Shown here piece by piece: positions 49,781-60,470 of a stretch of 64,000 nt of DNA; positions within the stretch are counted from its first letter, which is position 1; each line of letters begins with the position of its first letter. Under the pieces are notes generated by a model that worked only from the letters and a program-made list of their open reading frames with translations, made no database searches and was not told the origin of the DNA. The stretch covers positions 63,407,176-63,471,175 of the forward strand of contig CM049316.1 of assembly GCA_026874595.1 (NCBI GenBank), in the 5' to 3' direction. Made by a program: the position numbers and the translations under genes. This stretch comes from Sipunculus nudus. Its lineage: Eukaryota; Annelida; Sipuncula; Golfingiida; Sipunculidae.

Positions 49781-51396
49781 CTTGAGTACCAGAACGGATC
49801 TGCTGAGCTGGGATGAGCAGCTCAATTTTTATACTCGAAGCTGAGTAGTTCATTGACATGTTGGTGTAGTATCAGAGCATGTAGACAGCCCACGTGACAC
49901 AAGTCTTTGTACTCCGTAGCCCGTGTGGTCTACTAGTGCTTGATGAGCGTCTCCGCCGCCAGCTAAAGTTTTTTATGCGAAGTGTCTGAGGAGTTTGCCT
50001 AATTACTTGAGTAGTTTGTTTGATTACCTGAGTAGTTTGTTCAACTAGAGTGGACACACGTCGGGTCCCCACGTCACCCTCTGATTGTGATATTTATATA
50101 TTGCATATATATGTATTTCATATAAAATTGCAAAGTCAATTACAATGTACAAATTCATGATAGTCGTCGTGCGTCTGATCATTACGATTTTTCCCCAAAC
50201 AGCGGACTTTTTATTCAAATTTTCGGCTGTATCTGGAAGATTTATTCTCAATTAAAAAGAACGAAATATACCATGTTTGTAAGTCTGATGAATTTGTTTT
50301 AAAATGTTTGAATTATTTGTGCTGATGGCATTACTCGAACAGATTAAGATATTTTTCTAAAACGTGTGAATCGAAAATACAAATTTCAAAGATTGCGCTT
50401 TACTGAGTACCCTCTAGTTATATTTGACCAATTGAATGAATGTACCGAAATATTATATATATTTAGCAAACGCTTATTTGAGCCCAGTGTAGGCGGTTAC
50501 ATCATAGTTATCGGTTTTACCAAACGTCATGCCGCCTGTCCGTCCGTCACGGTCGTTCGCGCGCATTGTTAACTCAAAGACCGTTCAGGCCACTGCCGCG
50601 AATTTTGACTGAAGATATATACTTTTACCAGGACGAGCGCGATTCATCTCAAACCGATCAGAAATCCTTAACGCCGACAGGCAGGCATCATAGAATTTTC
50701 TGATCACGAGCAATAACAAAGAACCTTTAATGTCTCAGTCATTTCTGGTCATAATTCTGTGATATGTACTCTTACAAAATAATTCACCACCTTGATAATT
50801 AATGGAAAGCTGTCATAGACCGTATAAATATCATAGTTCCCCGTATATTCTTTGTCTGGATTATTAATAATATTCTTTTGTGAGTGTTACGTAAGAGAGT
50901 AAATGAACGCATCTAGGTGGAGATAACATGAGTCACGGTAAGGAAATTGCGTGGTTGCATCACAGGTGTGCTTTGGACGCCAGGAGTAAGGCGGTCCCTT
51001 ATTCCAGTGAATTACAATGGTCTGGAACTCGGATGAGTTCAAGAAATTACGCTATCTCGAAATCGGAAAGAATGCCGTAAATAGGAAATGTACTCTATCG
51101 TGTTGCAGATTAAAAAAAAATATTTATTCCGATGTTGTAGACCTAACCTGCAAAAAGTTTCACCAAAATCCCATCCTTGCCTTTTAAAATCAGTTGCTGA
51201 CAGATCAACCCCCAAAGCGAGAGCATGAAATCAACAAACACTGATAAAAATATAAAACCTCCTCACGAAGATGTAATAAAAATAATAAATATTTATAATA
51301 ATGATAATTATAATAAAAATTGTAATAATTATGATCGTGAAGGTGAAGGTCAGATCTGTATGAGATACTGGCTCTGAAAAGAGCCTTGTATTTAAT

Positions 51397-51711
51397 TCAG
51401 TTTGAGTTTAACGGGTGTTTTCTCAGTTGGTGTTCTCCTGGTAGATTTGTCTGAGCTCCTGCTGTAGCCATCTGTTCCTGAAGTTTCTCTCTGTAGCGCC
51501 AGTAGGAAGCTCTGGTCTCATGCAGTACCGCCAACTCAATGCGATTGTTGTAGCGACAGCCCCAAGCACCAGACTTCTCAGACCGCTGGTAACGCATTGC
51601 TGTTAGCTGCATTCTGTCTGCCAGTAAGGTCAGCTGCTGCTCTGCCCTCTTCAGCTTCATCTGTGTGAAGACAAACTGCTTGTAGATAATGTTAGCTTCC
51701 GTTAATGCCAT
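51397..51711 (-). pseudogene. Unit 27 copy, C-terminal frameshift
   Basis: A net 5-bp loss near 51463 (ctgctgtagcc instead of ctgctgaagcacagcc) shifts the frame after residue 82 and gives a different tail of about 22 residues. The first helix and most of the second remain, so a product could still fold in part. Hairpin 51370-51385. Confidence 0.75.
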
Positions 51712-53326
51712 CTTGAGGACCAGAATGGATCTGCTGAGCTGGGATGAGCAGTTCAATTTTTATACTCGAAGCTGAGTAGTTCAGTGACATGTTGGTGTAG
51801 TATCAGAGCATATAGACAGCCCACGTGACACAAGTCTTTGTACTCCGTAGCGCGTGTGGTCTACTAATGCTTGATGAGCGTCTCCGCCGCCAGCTAAAGT
51901 TTTTTATGCGAAGTGTCTGAGGAGTTTGCCTAATTACCTGAGTAGTTTGTTTGATTACCTGAGTAGTATGTTCAACTAGAGTAGACACACGTCGGGTCCC
52001 CACGTCACCCGCTGATTGTGATATTTATATATTGGATATATGTGTTTTTCATATAAAATTGCACAGTCAATTACAATGTACAAATTCATGATAGTCGTCG
52101 TGCGTCTGATCATTACGATTTTTCCCCAAACAGCGGACTTTTTATTCAAATTTTCGGCTGTATCTGGAAGATTTATTGTCAATTAAAAAGAACGAAATAT
52201 ACCATGTTTGTAAGTCTGATGAATTTGTTTTAAAATGTTTGAATTATTTGTGTTGATGGCATTACTCGAACAGATTCAGATATTTTTCGAAAACGTGTGA
52301 ATCGAAAATACAAATTTCAAAGATTGCGCTTTACTGAGTGCCCTCTAGTTATATTTGACCGATAGAATGAATGTACCGAAATATGATATATATTTAGCAA
52401 ACGCTTATTTGAGCCCAGTGTAGGCGGTTGCATCATAGTTATCGGTTTTACCAAACGTCATGCCGCCTGTCCGTCCGTCACGGTCGTTCGCGCGCATTGT
52501 TAACTCAAAGACCGTTCAGGTCACTGCCGCGAATTTTGACTGAAAATATATACTTTTACCAGGACGAGCGCGATTCATCTCAAACCGATCAGAAATCCTT
52601 AACGTCGACAGGCAGGCATCATAGAATTTTCTGATCACGAGCAATAACAAAGAACCTTTAATGTCTCAGTCATTTCTGGTCATAATTCTGTGATATGTAC
52701 TCTTAAAAAATAATTCACCACCTTGATAATTAATGGAAAGCTGTCTTAGACCGTATAAATATCATAGTTCCCCGTATATTCTGTGTCCGGATTATTAATA
52801 ATATTCTTTGGTGAGTGTTACGTAAGAGAGTAAATGAACGCATCCAGGTGGAGATAACATGAGTCACGGTAAGGAAATTGCGTGGTTGCATCACAGGTGT
52901 GCTTTGGACGCCAGGAGTAAGGTGGTCCCTGATTCCAGTGAATGACAATGGTCTGGAACTCGGATGAGTTCAAGAAATTACGCTATCTCGCAATCGGAAA
53001 GAATGCCGTAAATAGGAAATGTACTCTTTCGTGTTGCAGATTAAATAAATATTTATTCCGAGGTTGCAGACCTAAAACTGGAACCAAGTTTCATCAAAAT
53101 CCCATCCTTACCTTTTAAAATCAGTTGCTGACAGATCAACCCCCAAAGCGAGAGCATGAAATCAACAAACACTGATAAGAACATAATACCTCCTCACGAA
53201 GATATAATAAAAAAATAGATATTTATAATAATGATAATTATAATAAAAATTGTAATAATTATGATCGTGAAGGTGAAGGTCAGATCTGTATGAGATACTG
53301 GCTCTGAAAAGAGCCTTGTATTTAAC

Positions 53327-53641
53327 TCAGTTTGAGTTTAACGGGTGTTTTCTCAGTTGGTGTTCTCCTGGTAGATTTGTCTGAGCTCCTGCTGTAGCCA
53401 TCTGTTCCTGAAGTTTCTCTCTGTAGCGCCAGTAGGAAGCTCTGGTCTCATGCAGTACCGCCAACTCAATGCGATTGTTGTAGCGACAGTCCCAAGCACC
53501 AGACTTCTCAGACCGCTGGTAACGCATTGCTGTTAGCTGCATTCTGTCTGCCAGTAACGTCAGCTGCTGCTCTGCCCTCTTCAGCTTTATCTGTGTGAAG
53601 ACAAACTGCTCCTAGATAATGTTAGCTTCCGTAAATGCCAT
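53327..53641 (-). pseudogene. Unit 28 copy, stop at codon 10 and frameshift
   Basis: TAC to TAG at 53612-53614 stops the frame at residue 10. The same 5-bp loss as unit 27 is also present near 53393. Hairpin 53300-53315 and TATA are intact. The two lesions make this copy dead. Confidence 0.85.
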
Positions 53642-55283
53642 CTTGAGTACCAGAATGGATCTGCTGAGCTGGGATGAGCAGCTCAATTTTTATACTCGAA
53701 GCTGAGTAGTTCAGTGACATGTTGGTGTAGTATCAGAGCATGTAGACAGCCCACGTGACACAAGTCTTTGTACTCCGTAGCGCGTGTGGTGTACTAGTGC
53801 TTGATGAGCGTCTCCGCCGCCAGCTAAAGTTTTTTATGCGAAGTGTCTGAGGGGTTTGCCTAATTACTTGAGTAGTTTGTTTGATTACCTGAGTAGTTTG
53901 TTCAACTTGAGTGGACACACGTCGGGTCCCCACGTCACCCGCTGATTGTGATATTTATATATTGCATATATATATATTTCATATAAAATTGCGCAGTCAA
54001 TTACAATGTATAAATTCATGATAGTCGTCATGCGTCTGATCATTACGATTTTGCCCCAAACAGCGGACTTTTTATTCAAATTTTCGGCTGTATCTGGAAG
54101 ATTTATTGTCAATTACAAAGAACGAAACATACCATGTTTGTAAGTCTGATAAAATTGTTTTAAAATGTTTGAATTATTTGTGTTGATGGCATTACTCGAA
54201 CAGATTCAGATTTTTTTCTAAAACGTGTGAATCGAAAATACAAATTTCAAAGATTGCGCTTTACTGAGTACCCTCCAGTTATATTTGACCGATTGAATGA
54301 ATGTACCGAAATATTATATATATTTTGTAAACGCTTATTTGAGCCCAATGTTGGCGGTTGCATTATAGTCATCGGTTTTACCAAACGTCATGCCGCCTGT
54401 CCGTCCGTCACGTTCGTTCGCGCGAATTTTTAACTCAAAGACCGTTCCGGCCACTGCCGCGAATTTTTACTGAAGATATATACTTTTACTAGGACGAGCG
54501 CGATTCATCTCAAACCGATCAGAAATCCTTAACGCCGACAGGCAGCCATCATAGAATTTTCTGATCACGAGCAATAACGAAGAACATTTAATGTCTCAGT
54601 CATTTCTGGTCATAATTCTTTGATATGTACTCTTACAAAATAATTCACCACCTTGATAATTAATGGAAAGCTGTCATAGACCGTATAAATATCATAGTTC
54701 CCCGTATATTCTTTGTCCGGATTATTAATAATATTCTTTTGTGAGTGTTACGTAAGAGAGTAAATGAACGCATCCAGGTGGAGATAACATGAGTCACGGT
54801 AAGGAAATTGCGTGGTTGCATCACAGGTGTGCTTTGGACGCCAGGAGTAAGGCGGTCCCTTATTCCAGTGAATGACAATGGTCTGGAACTCGGATGAGTT
54901 CAAGAAATTACGCTATCTCGAAATCGGAAAGAAGGCCGTAAATAGGAAATGTACTCTATCGTGTTGCAGATTAAAAAAAAATATTTATTCCGATGTTGTA
55001 GACCTAACCTGCAAAAAATTTCATCAAAATCCCATCCTTGCCTTTTAAAATCAGTTGCTGTCAGATCAACCCCCAAAGCGAGAGCATGAAATCAATTAAC
55101 ACTGATAAAAACATAATACCTCCTCACGAAGATGTAATAAAAATAATAAATATTTATAATAATGATAATTATAATAAAAATTGTAATAATTATGATCGTG
55201 AAGGTGAAGGTCAGATCTGTATGAGATACTGGCTCTGAAAAGAGCCTTGTATTTAATTCAGTTTGAGTTTAACGGGTGTTTTC

Positions 55284-55577
55284 TCAGTTGGTGTTCTCCT
55301 GGTAGATTTGTCTGAGCTCCTGCTGAAGCACAGCCATCTGTTCCCGAAGTTTCTCTTTGTAGCGCCAGTAGGAAGCTCTGGTCTCATGCAGAACCGCCAA
55401 CTCAATGCGATTGTTGTAGCGACAGCCCCAAGCACCAGACTTCTCAGACCGCTGGTAACGCATTTCTGTTAGCTGCATTCTGTCTGCCAGTAAGGTCAGC
55501 TGCTGCTCTGCCCTCTTCAGCTTCATCTGTGTGAAGACAAACTGCTTGTAGATAATGTTAGCTTCCGTAAATGCCAT
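55284..55577 (-). CDS. Unit 29 copy of the 97-aa gene
   Basis: Intact, with L3F, L13F, A38E. Hairpin 55231-55246. Confidence 0.6.
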   Translation of the reverse strand: MAFTEANIIYKQFVFTQMKLKRAEQQLTLLADRMQLTEMRYQRSEKSGAWGCRYNNRIELAVLHETRASYWRYKEKLREQMAVLQQELRQIYQENTN

Positions 55578-57218
55578 CTTGAGTACCAGAATGGATCTGC
55601 TGAGCTGGGATGAGCAGTTCAATTTTTATACTCGAAGCTGAGTAGTTCAGTGACATGTTGGTGTAGTATCAGAGCATATAGACAGCCCACGTGACACAAG
55701 TCTTTGTACTCCGTAGCGCGTGTGGTCTACTAGTGCTTGATGAGCGTCTCCGCCGCCAGCTAAAGTTTTTTATGCGAAGTGTCTGAGGAGTTTGCCTAAT
55801 TACCTGAGTAGTTTGTTTGATTACCTGAGTAGTATGTTCAACTAGAGTAGAAACACGTCGGGTCCCCACGTCACCCGCTGTTTGTGATATTTATATATTG
55901 GATAGATGTGTTTTTCATATAAAATTGCACAGTCAATTACAATGTACAAATTCATGATAGTCGTCGTGCGTCTGATCATTACGATTTTGCCCCAAACAGC
56001 GGACTTTTTATTCAAATTTTCGGCTGTATCTGGAAGATTTATTGTCAATTAAAAAGAACGAAATATACCATGTTTGTAAGTCTGATGAATTTGTTTTAAA
56101 ATGTTTGAATTATTTGTGTTGATGGCATTACTCGGACAGATTCAGATATTTTTCGAAAACGTGTGAATCGAAAATACAAATTTCAAAGTTTGCGCTTTAC
56201 TGAGTGCCCTCTAGTTATATTTGACCGATTGAATGAATGTACCGAAATATGATATATATTAAGCAAACGCTTATTTGAGCCCAATGTAGGCGGTTGCATC
56301 ATAGTTATCGGTTTTACCAAACGTCATGCCGCCTGTCCGTCCGTCACGGTCGTTCGCGCGCATTGTTAACTCAAAGACCGTTCCGGCCACTGCCGCGAAT
56401 TTTGACTGAAAATATATACTTTTACCAGGACGAGCGCGATTCATCTCAAACCGATCAGAAATCCGTAACGCCGACAGGCAGGCAACATAGAATTTTCTGA
56501 TCAAGAGCAATAACAAAGAACATTTAATGTTTCAGTCATTTCTGGTCATAATTTGTGATATGTACCCTTAAAAAATAATTCACCACCTTGATAATTAATG
56601 GAAAGCTGTTTTAGACCGTATAAATATCATAGTTCCCCGTATATTCTGTGTCCGGATTATTAATAATATTCTTTGGTGAGTGTTACGTAAGAGAGTAAAT
56701 GAACGCATCCAGGTGGAGATAACATGAGTCACGGTAAGGAAATTGCGTGGTTGCATCACAGGTGTGCTTTGGACGCCAGGAGTAAGGTGGTCCCTGATTC
56801 CAGTGAATGACAATGGTCTGGAACTCGGATGAGTTCAAGAAATTAAGTTATCTCGCAATCGGAAATAATGCCGTAAATAGGAAATGTACTCTATCGTGTT
56901 GCAGATTAAATAAATATTTATTCCGAGGTTATAGACCTAACCTGCAACAAATTTTCATCAAAATCCCATCCTTACCTTTTTTAAATCAGTTGCTGACAGA
57001 TCAACCCCCAAAGCGAGAGTATGAAATCAACAAACACTGATAAAAACATAATGCCTCCTCACAAAGATATAATAAAAATAATAAATATTTATAATAATAA
57101 TAATTATAATAAAAATTGTAATTATTATGATCGTGAAGGTGAAGGTCAGATCTGTATGAGATACTGGCTCTGAAAAGAGCCTTGTATTTAACTCAGTTTG
57201 AGTTTTAGGGGTGTTTTC

Positions 57219-57512
57219 TCAGTTGGTGTTCTCCTGGTAGATTTGTTTGAGCTCCTGCTGAAGCACAGCCATCTGTTCCTGAAGTTTCTCTCTGTAGCGC
57301 CAGTAGGAAGCTCTGGTCTCATGCAGCACCGCCAACTCAATGCGATTGTTGTAGCGACAGCCCCAAGCACCAGACTTCTGAGACCGCTGGTAACGCATTC
57401 CTGTTAGCTGCATTCTGTCTGCCAATAACGTCAGCTGCTGCTCTGCCCTTTTCAGCTTCATCTGTGTGAAGACAAACTGCTTGTAGATAATGTTAGCTTC
57501 CTTAAATGCCAT
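57219..57512 (-). CDS. Unit 30 copy of the 97-aa gene
   Basis: Intact, with L3F, T4K, L13F, A38G, E45Q, K74R, R78Q, R89K. Hairpin 57166-57181. Its promoter region has four 21-bp motifs and an (AT)14 run upstream. Confidence 0.6.
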   Translation of the reverse strand: MAFKEANIIYKQFVFTQMKLKRAEQQLTLLADRMQLTGMRYQRSQKSGAWGCRYNNRIELAVLHETRASYWRYREKLQEQMAVLQQELKQIYQENTN

Positions 57513-57714
57513 CTTGAGTACCAGAATGGATCTGCTGAGCTGGGATGAGCAGCTCAATTTTTATACTCGAAGCTGAGTAGTTCAGTGACATGTTGGTGTA
57601 GTATCAGAGCATGTAGACAGCCCACGTGACAGAAGTCTTTGTACTCCGTAGCGCTTGACGTCTTGTAGTGCTTGATGAGCGTCTCCGCCGCCAGCTAAAG
57701 TTTTTATCCGAAGT

Positions 57715-57798
57715 GTCTGAGGAGTTTGCCTGATTACCTGAGTAGTTTGTTTCATTACCTGAGTAGTTTGTTTGATTACCTGAGGAGTTTGTTCAACT
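57715..57798. repeat. Four tandem 21-bp motifs (unit 30)
   Basis: One more copy of the 21-bp motif than in central units; the middle copies read acctgagtagtttgtttcatt-like and are nearly identical, showing recent duplication. Confidence 0.8.
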
Positions 57799-57853
57799 AG
57801 AGTGGACACACGTCGGGTCCCCACGTCACCCGCTGATTGTGATATTTATATAT

Positions 57854-57856
<3 letters not shown>

Positions 57857-57884
<28 letters not shown>
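57857..57884. repeat. (AT)14 microsatellite in unit 30
   Basis: Expanded at a position where other units have only gcatatatgtat or ggatatatatg. Unit 31 has an intermediate (AT) run near 59833. Confidence 0.9.
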
Positions 57885-57887
<3 letters not shown>

Positions 57888-59194
57888 TCATATAAAATTG
57901 CGCAGTCAATTACAATGTATAAATTTATGATAGTCGTCATGCGTCTGGTCATTACAATTTTTCCCCAAACAGCGGACTTTTTATTCAAATTTTCGGCTGT
58001 ATCTTGAAGATTTATTGTCAATTAAAAAGAACGAAATATACCATGTTTTTAAGTCTGATATAATTGTTTTAAAATGTTTGAATTATTTGTGTTGATGGCA
58101 TTGCTCGAAAAGATTCAGATATTTTTCTAAAACGTATGAATCGAAAATACAAATTTCAAAGATTGCGCTTTACTGAGTACCCTCCAGTTATATTTGACCG
58201 ATTGAATGAATGTACCGAAATATTATATATATTTTGCAAACGCTTATTTGAGCCCAATGTTGGCGGTTGCATTATAGTCATCGGTTTTACCAAACGTCAT
58301 GCCGCCTGTCCGTCCGTCACGGTCGTTCGCGCGCATTGTTCACTCAAGGACCGTTCCGGCCACTGCCGCGAATTTTGACTGAAGATATATACTTTTACCA
58401 GGACGAGCGCGATTCACCTCAAACCGATCAGAAATCCTGAACGCCGACAGGCAGCCATTGTAGAATTTTCTGATCACCAGCAATAACGAAGAACCTTTAA
58501 TGTCTCAGTCATTTCTGGTCATAATTCTTTGATATGTACTCTTACAAAATAATTCACCACCTTGATAATTATTTGAAAGCTGTCATAGACCGTATAAATA
58601 TCATAGTTCCCCGTATATTCTGTGTCCGGATTATTAATAATATTCTTTGGTGAAATGTTACGTAAGAGAGTAAATGAACGCATCCAGGTGGAGATAACAT
58701 GAGTCACGGTAAGGAAATTGCGTGGTTGCATCACAGGTGTGCTTTGGACGCCAGGAGTAAGGCGGTCCCTGATCCCAGTGAATGACAATGGTCTGGAGCT
58801 CGGATGAGTTCAAGAAATTACGCTATCTCGAAATCGGAAAGAATGCCGTAAATAGGAAATGTACTCTATCGTGTTGCAGATTACAAAAAATATTTATTCC
58901 GATGTTGTAGACCTAACCTACAACAAAGTTTCATCAAAATCCAATCCTTACCTTTTTCAAATCAGTTGCTCACAGATCAACCCCCAAAGGGAGAGCATGA
59001 AATCAACGAACACTGATAAAAACATAATGCCTCCTCACAAAGATATAATAAAAATAATAAATATTTATAATAATAATAATTATAATAAAAATAGTTATTA
59101 TTATGATCGTGAAGGTGAAGGTCAGATCTGTATGAGATACTGGCTCTGAAAAGAGCCTTGTATTTAACTCAGTTTGAGTTTTAGGGGTGTTTTC

Positions 59195-59488
59195 TCAGTT
59201 GGTGTTCTCCTGGTAGATTTGTCTGAGCTCCTGCTGAAGCACAGCCATCTGTTCCTGAAGTTTCTCTCTGTAGCGCCAATAGGAAGCTCTGGTCTCATGC
59301 AGCACCGCCAACTCAATGCGATTGTTGTAGCGACAGCCCCAAGCACCAGACTTCTCAGACCGCTGGTAACGCATTGCTGTTAGCTGCATTCTGTCTGCCA
59401 GTAACGTCAGCTGCTGCTCTACCCTTTTCAGCTTCATCTGTGTGAAGACAAACTGCTTGTAGATAATGTTAGCTTCCTTAAATGCCAT
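59195..59488 (-). CDS. Unit 31 copy, last before the retrotransposon
   Basis: Intact, with L3F, T4K, L13F, A23V, K74R, R78Q. Against unit 4 I count 7 amino-acid-changing and 4 silent differences. Hairpin 59142-59157. The retrotransposon begins about 526 bp upstream of its TATA. Confidence 0.6.
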   Translation of the reverse strand: MAFKEANIIYKQFVFTQMKLKRVEQQLTLLADRMQLTAMRYQRSEKSGAWGCRYNNRIELAVLHETRASYWRYREKLQEQMAVLQQELRQIYQENTN

Positions 59489-59691
59489 CTTGAGTACCAG
59501 AATGGATCTGCTGAGCTGGGATGAGCAGCTCAATTTTTATACTCGAAGCTGAGTAGTTCAGTGACATGTTGGTGTAGTATCAGAGCATGTAGACAGCCCA
59601 CGTGACAGAAGTCTTTGTACTCCGTAGCGCTTGACGTCTTCTAGTGCTTGATGAGCGTCTCCGCCGCCAGCTAAAGTTTTTTATGCGAAGT

Positions 59692-59775
59692 GTCTGAGGA
59701 TTTTGCCTAATTACCTGAGTAGTTTTTTTGATTACCTGAGTAGTTTGTTTGATTACCTGAGTAGTTTGTTCAACT
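59692..59775. repeat. Four tandem 21-bp motifs (unit 31)
   Basis: Four-copy allele as in unit 30. Units 30 and 31 also share cttgacgtctt in place of cgtgtggtcta next to it. Confidence 0.8.
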
Positions 59776-59966
59776 AGAGTGGACACACGTCGGGTCCCCA
59801 CGTCACCCGCTGATTGTGATATTTATATATTGCATATATATATATGTTTCATATAAATTGCGCAGTCAATTACAATGTATTAATTTATGATAGTCGTCAT
59901 GCGTCTGATCAGTACAATTTTTCCCAAAACAGGGGACTTTTTATTCAAATTTTCGGCTGTATCTTG

Positions 59967-60054
59967 AAGATTTATTGTCAATTAAAAAGAACGAAATATA
60001 CCATGTTTTTAAGTCTGATAAAATTGTTTTAAAATGTTTGAATTATTTGTGTTG
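59967..60054. repeat. Partial unit 32, cut by the retrotransposon
   Basis: 88 bp of normal unit sequence ending tttgaattatttgtgttg, where intact units continue with atggcattactcg. The break is sharp. Confidence 0.9.
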
Positions 60055-60470
60055 GGGGTGCGCATGCGCGAAGGTGAGCATTCAATATTTTCCTGGACCA
60101 CAAAATGTATATACTACGTGGAATTATGTGTTCTAATAGTTTTTGGACTTAAGGGAAGCGTTGTGTGAAAGCCTTGTATACCGTGGACGGACCTTATTGG
60201 AGAGTACGCGATCTTATTTTTTGTGTTTCTCGGAAAACGTAAGTTGAAAAATCCTCACCCACAAACTCATTAAATTATCGCTCACCTTCCGCACATATTC
60301 CGCGCCCCAGAGGGTGACAGATGTTATGTCATGTGACTTCATTGGTCTTTGACTAAACGTGACCGCAAGTTCATTCATGCAAGTTCTAATCCAAGGTCAG
60401 TTCTGTTTGTTTACGCTGCATGCTCATAGCCTTGATTTGAATAGACTGCTGTACGTTTCCACATAAGACG
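60055..60470 (+). promoter_or_regulatory. Retrotransposon 5' leader, NRF1-like palindrome at 60059-60070
   Basis: The first bases read ggggtgcgcatgcgcgaagg. TGCGCATGCGCG matches the NRF1 site, which is often found in CpG-type promoters. A full-length LINE needs an internal promoter downstream of its own start, and this motif is at the right place for one. No TATA box stands upstream except array sequence. The rest of the leader has no ORF of note. Confidence 0.5.

Larger units (their letters stand above)
1..60054. repeat. Tandem array of 31 units of ~1.93 kb plus an 88-bp partial unit
   Basis: Head-to-tail repeats in one orientation, contiguous with no foreign DNA between units. Taking the phase that begins aagatttattg, units start at 1, 1923, 3854, 5788, 7719, 9641, 11575, 13506, 15431, 17362, 19296, 21227, 23158, 25092, 27023, 28957, 30879, 32810, 34744, 36675, 38606, 40536, 42468, 44405, 46350, 48293, 50237, 52168, 54098, 56034 and 58007. 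A partial unit runs from 59967 to 60054. Lengths are 1922-1945 bp, except units 30 (1973) and 31 (1960). The array continues left of the window. Each unit carries one small minus-strand gene with a histone-type 3' hairpin; the rest is spacer. The unit is far longer than a simple satellite and carries gene-like signals, so 'tandem gene cluster' describes it better than 'satellite'. Confidence 0.98.
40536..60054. repeat. Diverged array edge (units 22-31 and partial unit 32)
   Basis: These units differ from one another and from the central units at many more positions, with indels in the AT-rich tract and spacer. They show no 7/8-mer order. A looser two-unit alternation is visible: the variant gatgttgtagacctaacctg occurs near 43362, 51125, 54986 and 58901. 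Four of the six broken gene copies lie in units 19-28, three of them adjacent (26-28). Homogeneous centre and diverged edge is the pattern expected when unequal exchange works less well near array ends. Confidence 0.8.

Noticed and set aside
1-60054. CRISPR array or bacterial/phage origin
   Set aside because: Repeats are about 1.93 kb, there are no spacers, and the gene signals are eukaryotic.
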